Below, in pieces: positions 41,376 to 49,287 of a stretch of DNA of 64,000 nucleotides. Each line of letters begins with the position of its first letter. The first letter of the stretch is position 1. Location of the stretch: assembly GCF_003323745.1 (NCBI RefSeq), contig NZ_QOIL01000006.1, positions 310,001-374,000 of the forward strand, read 5' to 3'. Source of the stretch: Sphaerisporangium album. GTDB lineage: Bacteria; Actinomycetota; Actinomycetes; Streptosporangiales; Streptosporangiaceae. The position numbers were made by a program, and so were the translations under genes. The notes beneath the pieces were generated by a model that was not told the origin of the DNA, searched no databases, and saw only the letters and a program-made list of their open reading frames with translations.

Positions 41376-43123
41376 CTCCGATGGACGTCGCGTCGCCGGC
41401 CGAAGGAGGCGGCGAGGAGGGGTACACCGCCGCGCTGGAGATGGCCGACCAGGCCGTGGCCCGGCTGGAGGAGACGGTCGCCCGCGTGTCCGGCACCGGC
41501 GGCGGGCCGGAGCATGCCAACGCCCTCGTCCAGGCGGGGTCGGCCTCGGTGCTGCTCGGGCAGCTCGAACTGACCGTCCCCGCCCACGACACCGCCCGCA
41601 GGGCCGTGGCCGTGGCCCTGCGGGCGCGCTACGACGACGCGCTCCTGCGGCTCGGCGCGGTTCCCGCTCCCGCGCAGGCGGCGCCCGCCATGCCGTACGG
41701 CCCGGCGCCGTGGATCCAGGTCGGGCCCGGGCAGTGGATGCCGCTGCCCCCGGCCACCGTGCCGGGCATGCCGCCCGGCTATGCCCTGCCGCCCGGGTAC
41801 GGACTGCCGTACGCCGTTCCGCAGGGGTACAGCGTGCCCGTGCCCTACCCGGGGCACACCGGCTACCCGGGCCACACGGTCCTGCCGGGCCAGACCGTGC
41901 CTCCCGGCCCGGGCGTGCCCCCGGCGCAGGGCGCGCCTCCGGCCCAGACGGGTCCGTCCGGTGACACGGCACCGCAGGCGCACACCGCACCGGCCGCGCA
42001 CGCCGCGCAGACGATGGGCCGGCCGGCGGCGTCCGCCCACACGGCGCCTCCCGGCCACCAGTTCGCCCAGCCCCCGGGTCACCAGTACACCCAGCCTCTC
42101 GGCCAGCCGTACCCTCAGGCCTACACCCAGCCGTTCACGCAATCCTTCGGGCGGCCGATGCCGCCCGGGCCGGGCGCGCCGATGTACCGCATGCCCGCGT
42201 ACGCCCCTCCGCCGAGGGTCAGTTGGTGGCGCACGCTGAAGAAGTCGATCGGCGACCTCCCCCCGGAGGTGCGCAAGCTGGGCGGCGTCGCGATGAGCGC
42301 GCTCACCGTGATGGGCGCGCTGCTGGTCGCCTTCTCGTTCTACGCGTCGTGGTTCGGCCACCTGACCTACGAGCGCAACCAGCGGATCATGGTCGACGAG
42401 ATCAACGACAAGTTCAAGATCGCCGCGGCGATCGCGGCGGCCCCCCAGCCCGGAGACCCCAACCTGGCGGCCAACCCGCCGCGCGGCGAGCCCATCGCGT
42501 TGCTGGAGATCCCCAGGATCGGCGTGCACGAGGCCGTGGTGCAGGGCACCGGCACGGCCGAGCTGAGGTCGGCGGTCGGCCACTACCGGCCGTCGTCGAT
42601 GCCGGGCCAGGTCGGGAACGCCGTCCTCGCCGGGCACCGCGACCTGTACGGCGCGCCGCTGGCCCGCATCGGAGAGCTCAAGAGCGGGGACAAGATCACG
42701 GTCACCACGCAGGAGGGCAAGTTCTCCTACACGGTGGAGACGACGCTGCGCGCCAGGACCGGCGAGCAGGACTTCATCTCGCAGGCCACGATCGTCAACC
42801 GGCTGACGCTGCTGACCACGCTGGAGTCGGGCGGCGGCGGCAGGCTCGCCGTCGTCGCGCGGCTCGACGGCCAGGTCGCGTCGCTGAAGACCCAGGACGA
42901 GAACCAGGTCAAGGTGGACGAACTGGGCCTCGGGCGCGATCCGACGGCGTGGTGGCCGAGCATCGGCTGGGGCGTGGTGTTCTTCGGCCTGCTCACCGGG
43001 ACGTTCGCGCTCTATCGCCGGTGGCGGAGGGCGTCGGCCTACGTGCTCACCACTCCCGCGCTGCTGGCGATGGTGCTGATCTGGTTCGAGGCGCTCGCCC
43101 GCCTGTTCCCGTCGACGTTCTGA
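41372..43123 (+). CDS. Sortase-fold membrane protein lacking the catalytic cysteine
   Basis: 583 residues. A helical N-terminus (MADQAVARLEETVARVSG) is followed by a long Pro/Tyr/Gln/Gly-rich cytoplasmic stretch (105-290), helix 1 (about 304-328), an extracellular class-E/F-like sortase domain (about 370-500) and two helices at the C-terminus. The sortase domain has LLEIPRIGVHEAVVQGTG and the catalytic His H422 in AGHRDLYG. At the site of the nucleophile the expected TLxTC reads TLLTT, so Thr (T483) replaces Cys, while the downstream Arg (R491 in GGRLAVVAR) is kept. It is translationally coupled (ATGA) to the 878-residue surface protein. It is unlikely to perform normal sortase transpeptidation and may be a scaffold or receptor. 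Confidence 0.8.
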   Translation: MTPMDVASPAEGGGEEGYTAALEMADQAVARLEETVARVSGTGGGPEHANALVQAGSASVLLGQLELTVPAHDTARRAVAVALRARYDDALLRLGAVPAPAQAAPAMPYGPAPWIQVGPGQWMPLPPATVPGMPPGYALPPGYGLPYAVPQGYSVPVPYPGHTGYPGHTVLPGQTVPPGPGVPPAQGAPPAQTGPSGDTAPQAHTAPAAHAAQTMGRPAASAHTAPPGHQFAQPPGHQYTQPLGQPYPQAYTQPFTQSFGRPMPPGPGAPMYRMPAYAPPPRVSWWRTLKKSIGDLPPEVRKLGGVAMSALTVMGALLVAFSFYASWFGHLTYERNQRIMVDEINDKFKIAAAIAAAPQPGDPNLAANPPRGEPIALLEIPRIGVHEAVVQGTGTAELRSAVGHYRPSSMPGQVGNAVLAGHRDLYGAPLARIGELKSGDKITVTTQEGKFSYTVETTLRARTGEQDFISQATIVNRLTLLTTLESGGGGRLAVVARLDGQVASLKTQDENQVKVDELGLGRDPTAWWPSIGWGVVFFGLLTGTFALYRRWRRASAYVLTTPALLAMVLIWFEALARLFPSTF

Positions 43124-43129
43124 GCCGCG

Positions 43130-45568
43130 GTGCAGGCAACGAGGCTTCGCCGCCGGCTCCCCTTCACGCCGAAGACCGCGTGGGGCATCGCCGACCAGGC
43201 CCTGGCCAGCGCGACGAGCATCGCCCTCACCGTGGTGGTGGCGCGCGAGGTCGACATCGCGGCGCTCGGCGCGTTCGCGATCGCCAACACGCTCTACATG
43301 ATCGTGCTGGGGTTCTCGCGGACGGTCGTCTCCGAGCCGCTGCTCGTCCGGTTCAGCCACGTGCCGCCGGACGAGCACCGGCGCGGCGTCCGCGAGTCGA
43401 CCGGGCTCGCGCTGCTCATCGGCCTGCTCGGGGGGCTGCTGCTGATGGCCGTCGTGCCCCTGTCCGGGGGCGCGGTGGCCGAGGCGGTCTACCCGCTGGC
43501 ACTCTTCCTTCCCGGCCTGCTGCTCAAGGACGCCTGGCGGTTCGCGTTCATCGCCGCGGACCGGCCGGGGCAGGCCATCCTGAACGACGTCATCTGGGCC
43601 GCCGGACAGGTCGCCGGGGTCGGCTGGGTCATCCGCTCCGGTCACCCGACGGTGGGGGGCATCGTGGCGGCCTGGGCGATCTCGGCGACGGTCGCCGCCG
43701 TGGCGGGGGCGGTGCAGGCCCGCGTCCTGCCGGCCCCGTGGCGGGCCCACCGATGGGTCCGCGCGACCTGGGACCTGCTGCCCGCCTACACCGTCGAGTT
43801 CGTCGCGCGGATGGGCGGGCGCAACCTCGCGATGCTGGCCATCGGCTGGGCCGGCGGGCTTCAGGTCCTCGGGGCGATCCGCGCGGCCGAGGTCGTGTTC
43901 GGCCCGCTGAACGTGCTGCTGCAGGCTGGCGGCCTCGTCGCCATCCCCCAGGCCGTGGGCGCGCTGAGGCGCTCGGCCGCGACCCTGCGCACCACGGTGG
44001 TCACCCAGTCCGCGGCCCTGGTCGTGATGGCCGCCGGCTACACGGTGGTCGCCCTGGTGCTGCCCGTCGGCGTCGGACGGGCGCTGGTCGGCGAGTCGTG
44101 GGGGCTGGCCGAGTCCATTCTGCTGCCGACCGCCCTCCTGTACGCGTGCGTCGCCGCCATGACGGGGCCGGTGGTCGGTCTGCGCGCCCTCGGCGACACC
44201 CGCCGCAGCCCGGCCGTGCGCCTGATGTTCGCTCCCCTCTACATCGGCTTCAGCGTGGCCGGAGCCGCCTCCTACGGCGCCGTGGGGGCCGCGACGGGGC
44301 TGGCCCTCGCCAACCTCGCCGGGGCGGCGCTGTGGATCTGGCAGTTCCACTCCGCGGTCCGCGGGGCCGAGCCGCCGGACTCCTCGCCGCCTCTGGTCCC
44401 GACCTCCGTGTCCGCGCCCGTCGCGGCGCCCGCTGCCAAGCCCGCGCCGGCGCCCCCCGCACCGGCGTCATCGGCCCTGCCATCCATCCGACGAGTCACC
44501 CGAGGAGACACGATGGAACTCTCCGAATATGGGCGACGGTATCGCGGGATCATCGTTCCGCTGGCCGCCATTCCCATCGTCGCCGCGGCGGGCGGCGCCG
44601 GCTGGGCGTACCTCCAGCCGCTCACCTACCGGCACGTCGTCGAGCTGCAGGTGACCACCCCGGACGCCGCCGGGGGCGCCGCCCTCGCCGAGCAGTCCGT
44701 CGCCAACTACCGCACGCTGGTCGGCTCCGCCTCGGTGACCGAGGCGGCGGCCAGGAAGACGGGCGTGGACGCCGGCAGCGTCGCCGGCGGGCTGACCACC
44801 GCGCGGCCCGACGGCGTCAAGGAGCGCGGCACCGTCGTCCAGGTCGTCTACACCGGCGAGGACCCGGTCAAGGCGGCGGCCGTCACCCGCGCCGTGGCCA
44901 CCGCCGCCCTGGACGCGCTGATCGACCCGTACGTGCAGCGCGCGAAGTCGGACGTCGCCACGGCGCGGCGCACCGCCGACGACAGCGCCAAGGCCCTGGC
45001 CAAGGTGGTGAGGAAGAACGGGCTGGCGCCCGACCGCTACCGCGTGCTGTACGCCGAGATCACCCGGCTGCAGTCGGAGCTGGCGGCTCCGACGGGCACC
45101 CGCGACAAGAACGAGATCCTCAAGGCCATCAGCGACCGGCAGAAGCAGCTCGCCGCCCTCACGCCCGACCTGGTGCCGTTCATCGCGCGGCAGAACGAGT
45201 CCGACCAGGCCAACCGCTTTCTCGTTCAGGCCACGCAGACGCTGCGCCAGGCCGAGGCGCGGCTGGCCCAGTCCAGGGCGTCGATCCGGCCGGTCACCCC
45301 CGAGGGCGAGGCGGTCGCGAAGTCGCCGCTCGTGGCGAGGTCGGCGGCGATGGCGGGCGGCGTCGGAGCGCTCCTGGCGGTCGTCATCCTGCTGCTGCGC
45401 GAGCTGCTGCGCCAGCGCCGCCCTGTGGTCCACCTCGGCCCGCCGCGCGTCTCGGCGGTGCAGGCGATGCCGCCGGGGCAGCCCCCGCAGCACGACGTGC
45501 GGGTGATCGAGCCGGAGATCCGCGTCCTCAGCGGCGGCGAGCGCACCGAGCACCGCCAGCTCGGCTGA
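43130..45568 (+). CDS. Continuous frame: Wzx-like polysaccharide flippase joined to Wzz-like chain-length protein
   Basis: An unbroken 812-codon frame. Residues 1-420 form a 12-14 helix MOP-superfamily flippase (TAWGIADQALASATSIALTV, VSEPLLVRF, FVARMGGRNLAMLAIGWAGG, AAEVVFGPLNVLLQAGGL). A Pro/Ala-rich linker (about 425-455) leads into a Wzz/PCP-like part: membrane helix IIVPLAAIPIVAAAGGAGWAYL, periplasmic coiled region (KSDVATARRTADDSAKALAK, EARLAQSRASI) and a second helix AAMAGGVGALLAVVILLLREL. A ribosome site and in-frame ATG lie at the junction (separate entry), so fusion protein, separate Wzz or both are possible. It lies seven bases after the sortase-like gene and would export and size the polysaccharide made by the 48-56 kb genes. 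Confidence 0.8.
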   Translation: MQATRLRRRLPFTPKTAWGIADQALASATSIALTVVVAREVDIAALGAFAIANTLYMIVLGFSRTVVSEPLLVRFSHVPPDEHRRGVRESTGLALLIGLLGGLLLMAVVPLSGGAVAEAVYPLALFLPGLLLKDAWRFAFIAADRPGQAILNDVIWAAGQVAGVGWVIRSGHPTVGGIVAAWAISATVAAVAGAVQARVLPAPWRAHRWVRATWDLLPAYTVEFVARMGGRNLAMLAIGWAGGLQVLGAIRAAEVVFGPLNVLLQAGGLVAIPQAVGALRRSAATLRTTVVTQSAALVVMAAGYTVVALVLPVGVGRALVGESWGLAESILLPTALLYACVAAMTGPVVGLRALGDTRRSPAVRLMFAPLYIGFSVAGAASYGAVGAATGLALANLAGAALWIWQFHSAVRGAEPPDSSPPLVPTSVSAPVAAPAAKPAPAPPAPASSALPSIRRVTRGDTMELSEYGRRYRGIIVPLAAIPIVAAAGGAGWAYLQPLTYRHVVELQVTTPDAAGGAALAEQSVANYRTLVGSASVTEAAARKTGVDAGSVAGGLTTARPDGVKERGTVVQVVYTGEDPVKAAAVTRAVATAALDALIDPYVQRAKSDVATARRTADDSAKALAKVVRKNGLAPDRYRVLYAEITRLQSELAAPTGTRDKNEILKAISDRQKQLAALTPDLVPFIARQNESDQANRFLVQATQTLRQAEARLAQSRASIRPVTPEGEAVAKSPLVARSAAMAGGVGALLAVVILLLRELLRQRRPVVHLGPPRVSAVQAMPPGQPPQHDVRVIEPEIRVLSGGERTEHRQLG
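44502..45568 (+). other. Internal ribosome site and ATG for a separate Wzz-like protein
   Basis: GAGGAG (44502-44507) lies five bases before ATG 44513, which is in frame with the flippase. From this ATG a 351-residue protein starting MELSEYGRRYRGIIVPL would correspond precisely to a normal Wzz-like protein start. No stop codon separates it from the flippase, so the two genes are merged or nested in the same frame. It could yield both a fused and a free product. Confidence 0.6.
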
Positions 45569-45595
45569 CGCCCGGTTCGCTCAGATCTGTAGCCC

Positions 45596-46474
45596 TCAGA
45601 GCTGGTAGCCGAACCGTTCGAGGTGCCCGCCCAGCGAGCGGTCGAGCAGGCCGACCTGGGCGGGGGTGAGGTCCCGGCGGAAGGCGTCGGCGCGGCTCGC
45701 CGAGAACGAGTACCGGGCGAAGCCGCGCTCGAAGCCGTGCGTCCAGGACAGGCCGAGGAACTCCAGGATCACTTCCAGGTGCTTGCGCGGGTCAGCCACG
45801 ATGTCCTCGTAGCGCACCTCCAGCCAGGCGTCCTCGGGCAGGGCCTCGCGCGCCGCGCCGTAGGCGTCGATGAGGTGCTTCCAGGCGAGCCCGGCGAGGT
45901 GGACGAGCGGGCGTCCCTCCGCGTCCCACTCGCGTGCGTACCGCTCGGGCAGCGGCCCGAAGGACCAGCCCTCGGGTCCGAGGTGCCCGCGCCACCAGGG
46001 CATCTGCACCAGCGAGTTGGCCACCGCGCGCCCGTCGCGGACGATGTGGACGAACCGCGTCCCGGGGAAGATCTCTCTGAGGAAGCCGGTCCGCGGCCAC
46101 CCGGTGAACTTGTGCAGGTACGCGGGGGCGCCCTCGGCCTCGGCGCGGGACTCGAAGAACGCCCGCGTGCGCCGGGCGAGCCACGGCGTGACGTCGGAGG
46201 CCAGCAGGTCCCGGAACGGGTCCACCAGCAGGGGGGACACCTCGCGGGCGAGCGCGCTGTAGGCCTCGGAGGGCGCGTAGCGCAGCCGGCCCTTGGCCGT
46301 CAGCCGCGGCGGCACCCGGCGGTAGATCGCGCCGCTGTTGCGGCGGACCCAGCCGGGGCAGCGCGCGTACCGGTCGTCGAGGTTGGAGACGAACCCCACC
46401 TCAGGGTGCCGGGCGAGCACCTCGTGGACGAGCGTCGACCCACAACGCCCGGTACCGATGACGAAGCTGAGCAC
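45596..46474 (-). CDS. Sulfotransferase-family protein
   Basis: 292 residues with the PAPS 5'-phosphosulfate loop at the N-terminus (GTGRCGSTL, residues 7-15) and the 3'-phosphate-binding region HIVRDGRAVANSLVQMPW, ending in a C-terminal segment rich in Arg and Leu. It would transfer sulfate from PAPS to a hydroxyl, most plausibly on the polysaccharide made by this locus. GTG 46474 has GGGAG six bases upstream and begins exactly at the PAPS-binding strand; a 10-residue extension is less likely. It converges on the flippase-Wzz frame (27-base gap). Acceptor unknown. Confidence 0.82.
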   Translation of the reverse strand: MLSFVIGTGRCGSTLVHEVLARHPEVGFVSNLDDRYARCPGWVRRNSGAIYRRVPPRLTAKGRLRYAPSEAYSALAREVSPLLVDPFRDLLASDVTPWLARRTRAFFESRAEAEGAPAYLHKFTGWPRTGFLREIFPGTRFVHIVRDGRAVANSLVQMPWWRGHLGPEGWSFGPLPERYAREWDAEGRPLVHLAGLAWKHLIDAYGAAREALPEDAWLEVRYEDIVADPRKHLEVILEFLGLSWTHGFERGFARYSFSASRADAFRRDLTPAQVGLLDRSLGGHLERFGYQL

Positions 46475-46637
46475 GTGTTCTCCCGCCGAACCCGAACCGA
46501 CCAATGAAATAACCCCGCGACCTCGCCGGTCACGCCGGACGAGAGAGGCCCCGCCGGACGGCCGAACCGGGCCGGGCTCGTGCGAGCCCGGCCCGGAACG
46601 GTACGGCCGTGTTGAGAGACCGAAGGTGGAAACTACG

Positions 46638-47825
46638 TCAGTTCACGTCGAACGTGACGCACTTGTTGCCGGTCGGGTTGACCTTCACGAAGCCGTTGGC
46701 GGTGATGACCTGGTCGATCGCCACGCCCCAGTTGCGGTCGACGTTCGCGTTGACGATGCCCGGGTTCGGGTCGCCGGTCGGCTTGCTGTGCAGGGCGTTC
46801 GGCTTGCAGATCCAGCCGGCCTCGCCCACGTAGCCCTGGATCCACGCCGGGCCGCCGCGGCGGTAGGCGTTGAACAGGGTGCGGTTGAACTGGTAGGTGC
46901 CGTTCTGGATCGTGGTGGGAGACGCGGCGATGCCGTTCACGCTGATCAGAGCGGTCCCGGTCGGGCTGCAGTCGGCCTCACCGGTGGTGTACTTGCCGAA
47001 CGACAGGGCCCAGATCGACCGCTGGCGGTCGACGGCGGGCAGGGTGTTGATCGGGGTGCAGTTGTTCTCGAAGAGGACCTGGCCGCCGGTGGCCGCGACG
47101 CAGGTGTTCGGGTCGCCGCCGAGGAAGCCGGACCACGCCGAGTAGGTGCCGGAGCTGGTCTGGATGCCGTTCACGCGGATGAGCGCGTTGCCGCCGCCGA
47201 ACTCGTTCCAGTTACGGTTGCAGCCGCCGGGGCCCGTGCCGAGGAAGATCTCCTTGAGCTGGGCGACCGTCAGGTTGGCCACGCCGTCGGAGGCGCCGCC
47301 GGTCCACCGCGGGATCGCCACGGCGTCCTTGGCCCAGCCGACGTAACGGAGCTTGTCGTTGGGGTCGTTCTTGCACTCGCTCGGGGCGCTGCCCGGGGCC
47401 GAGGAGGAACGCGCGTAGCTGTAGTACAGGGTGCCCGACAGGCCGTCGTTCTCCTGGCACAGCATGCGCAGACCGGCCGAGGAGCCCTGCGGGAACATCT
47501 CGGTGGCGACCTCGTGGTCGTAGTTCTCCGTCGTCACGGTGGTGGCCGTGTCGGCGAGGCAGGTCCACTGCGGGGTCGCCGGCGGGACGGTCAGGTTGCA
47601 GCCCGGGGCCTCGTTGAACAGGTTGTCCAGGTCCTGCATGGCGAAGTAGGTCGTGTCCGACCCGGCGCCCGTCATGACGAAGTTGAAGTGGCCGTCGGAG
47701 AAGTCGGGGAGCGCCGAGGCCGGGAGCGCGAAAAGGCTCACGGAGGTGAACACGGCCGCGATGGCGGCGACGCGCCGGGCCAGGCCGCGCAGCCGGCTCT
47801 TCTTTTCGGAAATTTCGATGGACAT
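46638..47825 (-). CDS. Secreted PstS-like substrate-binding protein
   Basis: 395 residues. Signal peptide with basic N-terminus and ALPASALPDF cleavage region near 38-40, then a PstS-like fold (MTGAGSDTTYFAMQDLDNLF; GWAKDAVAIPRW; LTVAQLKEIFLGTGPGG; SSGTYSAWSGFLGG). Six or more Cys suggest disulfides. No lipobox, no C-terminal helix and no LPxTG-like signal, so it is probably free or bound to other wall components. The classical phosphate-binding GSGT loops are only partly kept, so the ligand may not be phosphate. It is the third PstS-like protein in 15 kb and is not adjacent to permease genes. Confidence 0.72.
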   Translation of the reverse strand: MSIEISEKKSRLRGLARRVAAIAAVFTSVSLFALPASALPDFSDGHFNFVMTGAGSDTTYFAMQDLDNLFNEAPGCNLTVPPATPQWTCLADTATTVTTENYDHEVATEMFPQGSSAGLRMLCQENDGLSGTLYYSYARSSSAPGSAPSECKNDPNDKLRYVGWAKDAVAIPRWTGGASDGVANLTVAQLKEIFLGTGPGGCNRNWNEFGGGNALIRVNGIQTSSGTYSAWSGFLGGDPNTCVAATGGQVLFENNCTPINTLPAVDRQRSIWALSFGKYTTGEADCSPTGTALISVNGIAASPTTIQNGTYQFNRTLFNAYRRGGPAWIQGYVGEAGWICKPNALHSKPTGDPNPGIVNANVDRNWGVAIDQVITANGFVKVNPTGNKCVTFDVN

Positions 47826-48087
47826 GAATCCTCGATCCTCGGGGGATAGGGGAGCGTCGGCGCGCGGTCCGTCCCGAACAGGGGTGGTTTCGTCGCGACA
47901 CCACTGGGATCATCAATGCAGTTCCCCTGTTCGCCAACTAACCAGGTGTGTCCGCCACGGGAACGTGAGATGAGCAGGACGGATATTTCGGGATTCCGGG
48001 ACCGGTCCCGCGATTTATCAATTCGTTTACCGAGTCAGCACTTCACAGACCTGCTTTCGGCGCTTCAATCCCCGAGAGTGCCGTGTC
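47826..48087. promoter_or_regulatory. Divergent control region (PstS-like / cupredoxin-like)
   Basis: 262 bases with A/T-richer patches: GCAGTTCCCCTGTTCGCCAA near 47920-47939, and GATTTATCAATTCGTTTACC near 48012-48031. Promoters for both genes are expected here. No convincing PHO box or long repeat. Confidence 0.35.
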
Positions 48088-48534
48088 ATGAGAAATGCGG
48101 CGATCAGGATTTCGGTGGCGATGGCCGGGCTGGCGTGCGCGGCCGGCTGCGCGGTCGGCCAGGCGGACCAGGGTTTGCCCGGCAGGCCCCTCGAGAACGT
48201 GACGGCGCCGCCGCTCACCTCCGCCGACACCCAGCGGATCGGCTCGGGCCTGACCGTCAGCCTCACCGCCGGCGGTCCGGTTCCCCGCCAGCTCGTCGCC
48301 GGCCTGGGTGACACGATCACCTGGCGCAACGACTCGGGCGGGAAGGTCTCGGTCCACCTGATCGACGGCACCAGGCCCTCGGGCGACATCCCGCCGGGCG
48401 GCACGTTCACGCACGTCTTCGAGACGGTCGGCTCCTTCGCGTACCGGACCTCGAAGGACGGCGAACCCGTGGGCTTCGTCGAGATCCTCCCGCACGCGGG
48501 CCAGGAGCCCACCCCGGCGACCCCCACCCGCTGA
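48088..48534 (+). CDS. Cupredoxin-fold lipoprotein lacking most copper ligands
   Basis: 148 residues. A lipoprotein signal (GLACAAGC, lipobox Cys near residue 21) and a plastocyanin-like domain: LVAGLGDTITWRNDSGGKVSVHLID, SGDIPPGGTFTHVF, VGSFAYRTSKDGEPVGFVEIL. In a copper site the last region would read like Y-x-C-x-x-H-x-x-M; here Cys, the second His and Met are replaced (YRTSKDGEPVG). Only one candidate His (SVHLID) remains, so it probably does not bind copper in the normal way. A structural or binding role on the cell surface is inferred. Confidence 0.75.
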   Translation: MRNAAIRISVAMAGLACAAGCAVGQADQGLPGRPLENVTAPPLTSADTQRIGSGLTVSLTAGGPVPRQLVAGLGDTITWRNDSGGKVSVHLIDGTRPSGDIPPGGTFTHVFETVGSFAYRTSKDGEPVGFVEILPHAGQEPTPATPTR

Positions 48535-48555
48535 GCCGCACGCCGGCCGGGTCCG

Positions 48556-49287
48556 TCAGGAGGCCCGGCAGGCGATCAGCGACTTGGTGAGCCCGGCGAA
48601 GCGCTCGGCGATGAGGTCCGAGCCCGGGAAGTAGTGCCGCATCTGCGTACGGCTCATCAGCTCCACCTCCATCACCAGGGGAAGCGCCTCGGCCCGCGAG
48701 CGGGGACGCTTTCCCCACGCCGACAGCGGCCAGCGCGCGGCGATCGCCGTCTGCGCCGGCAGCGGCAGGAACTGGAACAGAGGGAACACCCAGTGCGGCT
48801 CGACCGGGAAGTACAGGTAGGGCACCTGCACCCAGTGCCGGTCGGACAGCATGTGGACGGAGTCGGCGAACCGGGCGCGCCTCTCGTGCCCGCCCACGTG
48901 CTCCATCACCGAGTTGGAGAAGACCAGGTCGAACCGCCGCTCGCGGAGGTGCGCCGGCAGGTCGCAGGCGTCGCCGATCTCCATGGTCACCCAGTCGGGC
49001 AGCACGTCGTCGGCGACGCCCTTGACCGGCGGCTCGGGGTTGATCAGGTGCACGTGGGCGGGACGGACCGGGGAGCGGGTCCAGGTGCGCACGGTGCCGC
49101 CGAGGTCGACGACCTCCATGTGCGCGAGGTCGGGGAACCGCTCCAGCAGCATCCCCATGCGCTTGGCGCGGAATCCCGTGTTCAAGGAGTTCGGCTGGCC
49201 TATCAGACGCGAGCGCACGCCTTTGCCGCGGTCCGGACGTACTTCGTCTACCGACGTCATCTCTGGTTCCCGTCTCACTGTGGTCAC
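48556..49287 (-). CDS. Class I SAM-dependent methyltransferase
   Basis: 243 residues from GTG 49287, which overlaps the TGA of the upstream glycosyltransferase (GTGA); ATG 49260 is an alternative. It has SAM motif I MEVVDLGGTVRTWTR, an acidic motif II region (HLINPEPPVKG) and DLVFSNSVMEHVGGH, followed by PYLYFPVEPHWVFPLFQFLP, typical of methyltransferases in surface-polysaccharide loci. Last gene of the minus-strand exopolysaccharide operon. Probable target: a sugar of the repeat unit. Confidence 0.82.
   Translation of the reverse strand: MTTVRREPEMTSVDEVRPDRGKGVRSRLIGQPNSLNTGFRAKRMGMLLERFPDLAHMEVVDLGGTVRTWTRSPVRPAHVHLINPEPPVKGVADDVLPDWVTMEIGDACDLPAHLRERRFDLVFSNSVMEHVGGHERRARFADSVHMLSDRHWVQVPYLYFPVEPHWVFPLFQFLPLPAQTAIAARWPLSAWGKRPRSRAEALPLVMEVELMSRTQMRHYFPGSDLIAERFAGLTKSLIACRAS

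Noticed and set aside
38514-41990. A 1158-codon minus-strand open frame opposite the neocarzinostatin/PstS-like gene
   Set aside because: Arg/Gly/Ala-rich with no domain; high GC removes stop codons on the antisense strand. The plus-strand protein has a signal peptide, domains, an anchor and a good ribosome site.
40451-44350. A 1299-codon minus-strand open frame
   Set aside because: Antisense shadow over the end of the surface protein, the sortase-like protein and the flippase, with no recognisable domain and composition typical of complement frames.
47916-47945. GTTCCCCT-GTTCGCCA repeats considered as a PHO box upstream of the third PstS-like gene
   Set aside because: The spacing is 8 rather than 11 bases and the repeats face the plus-strand gene, not the PstS-like gene.
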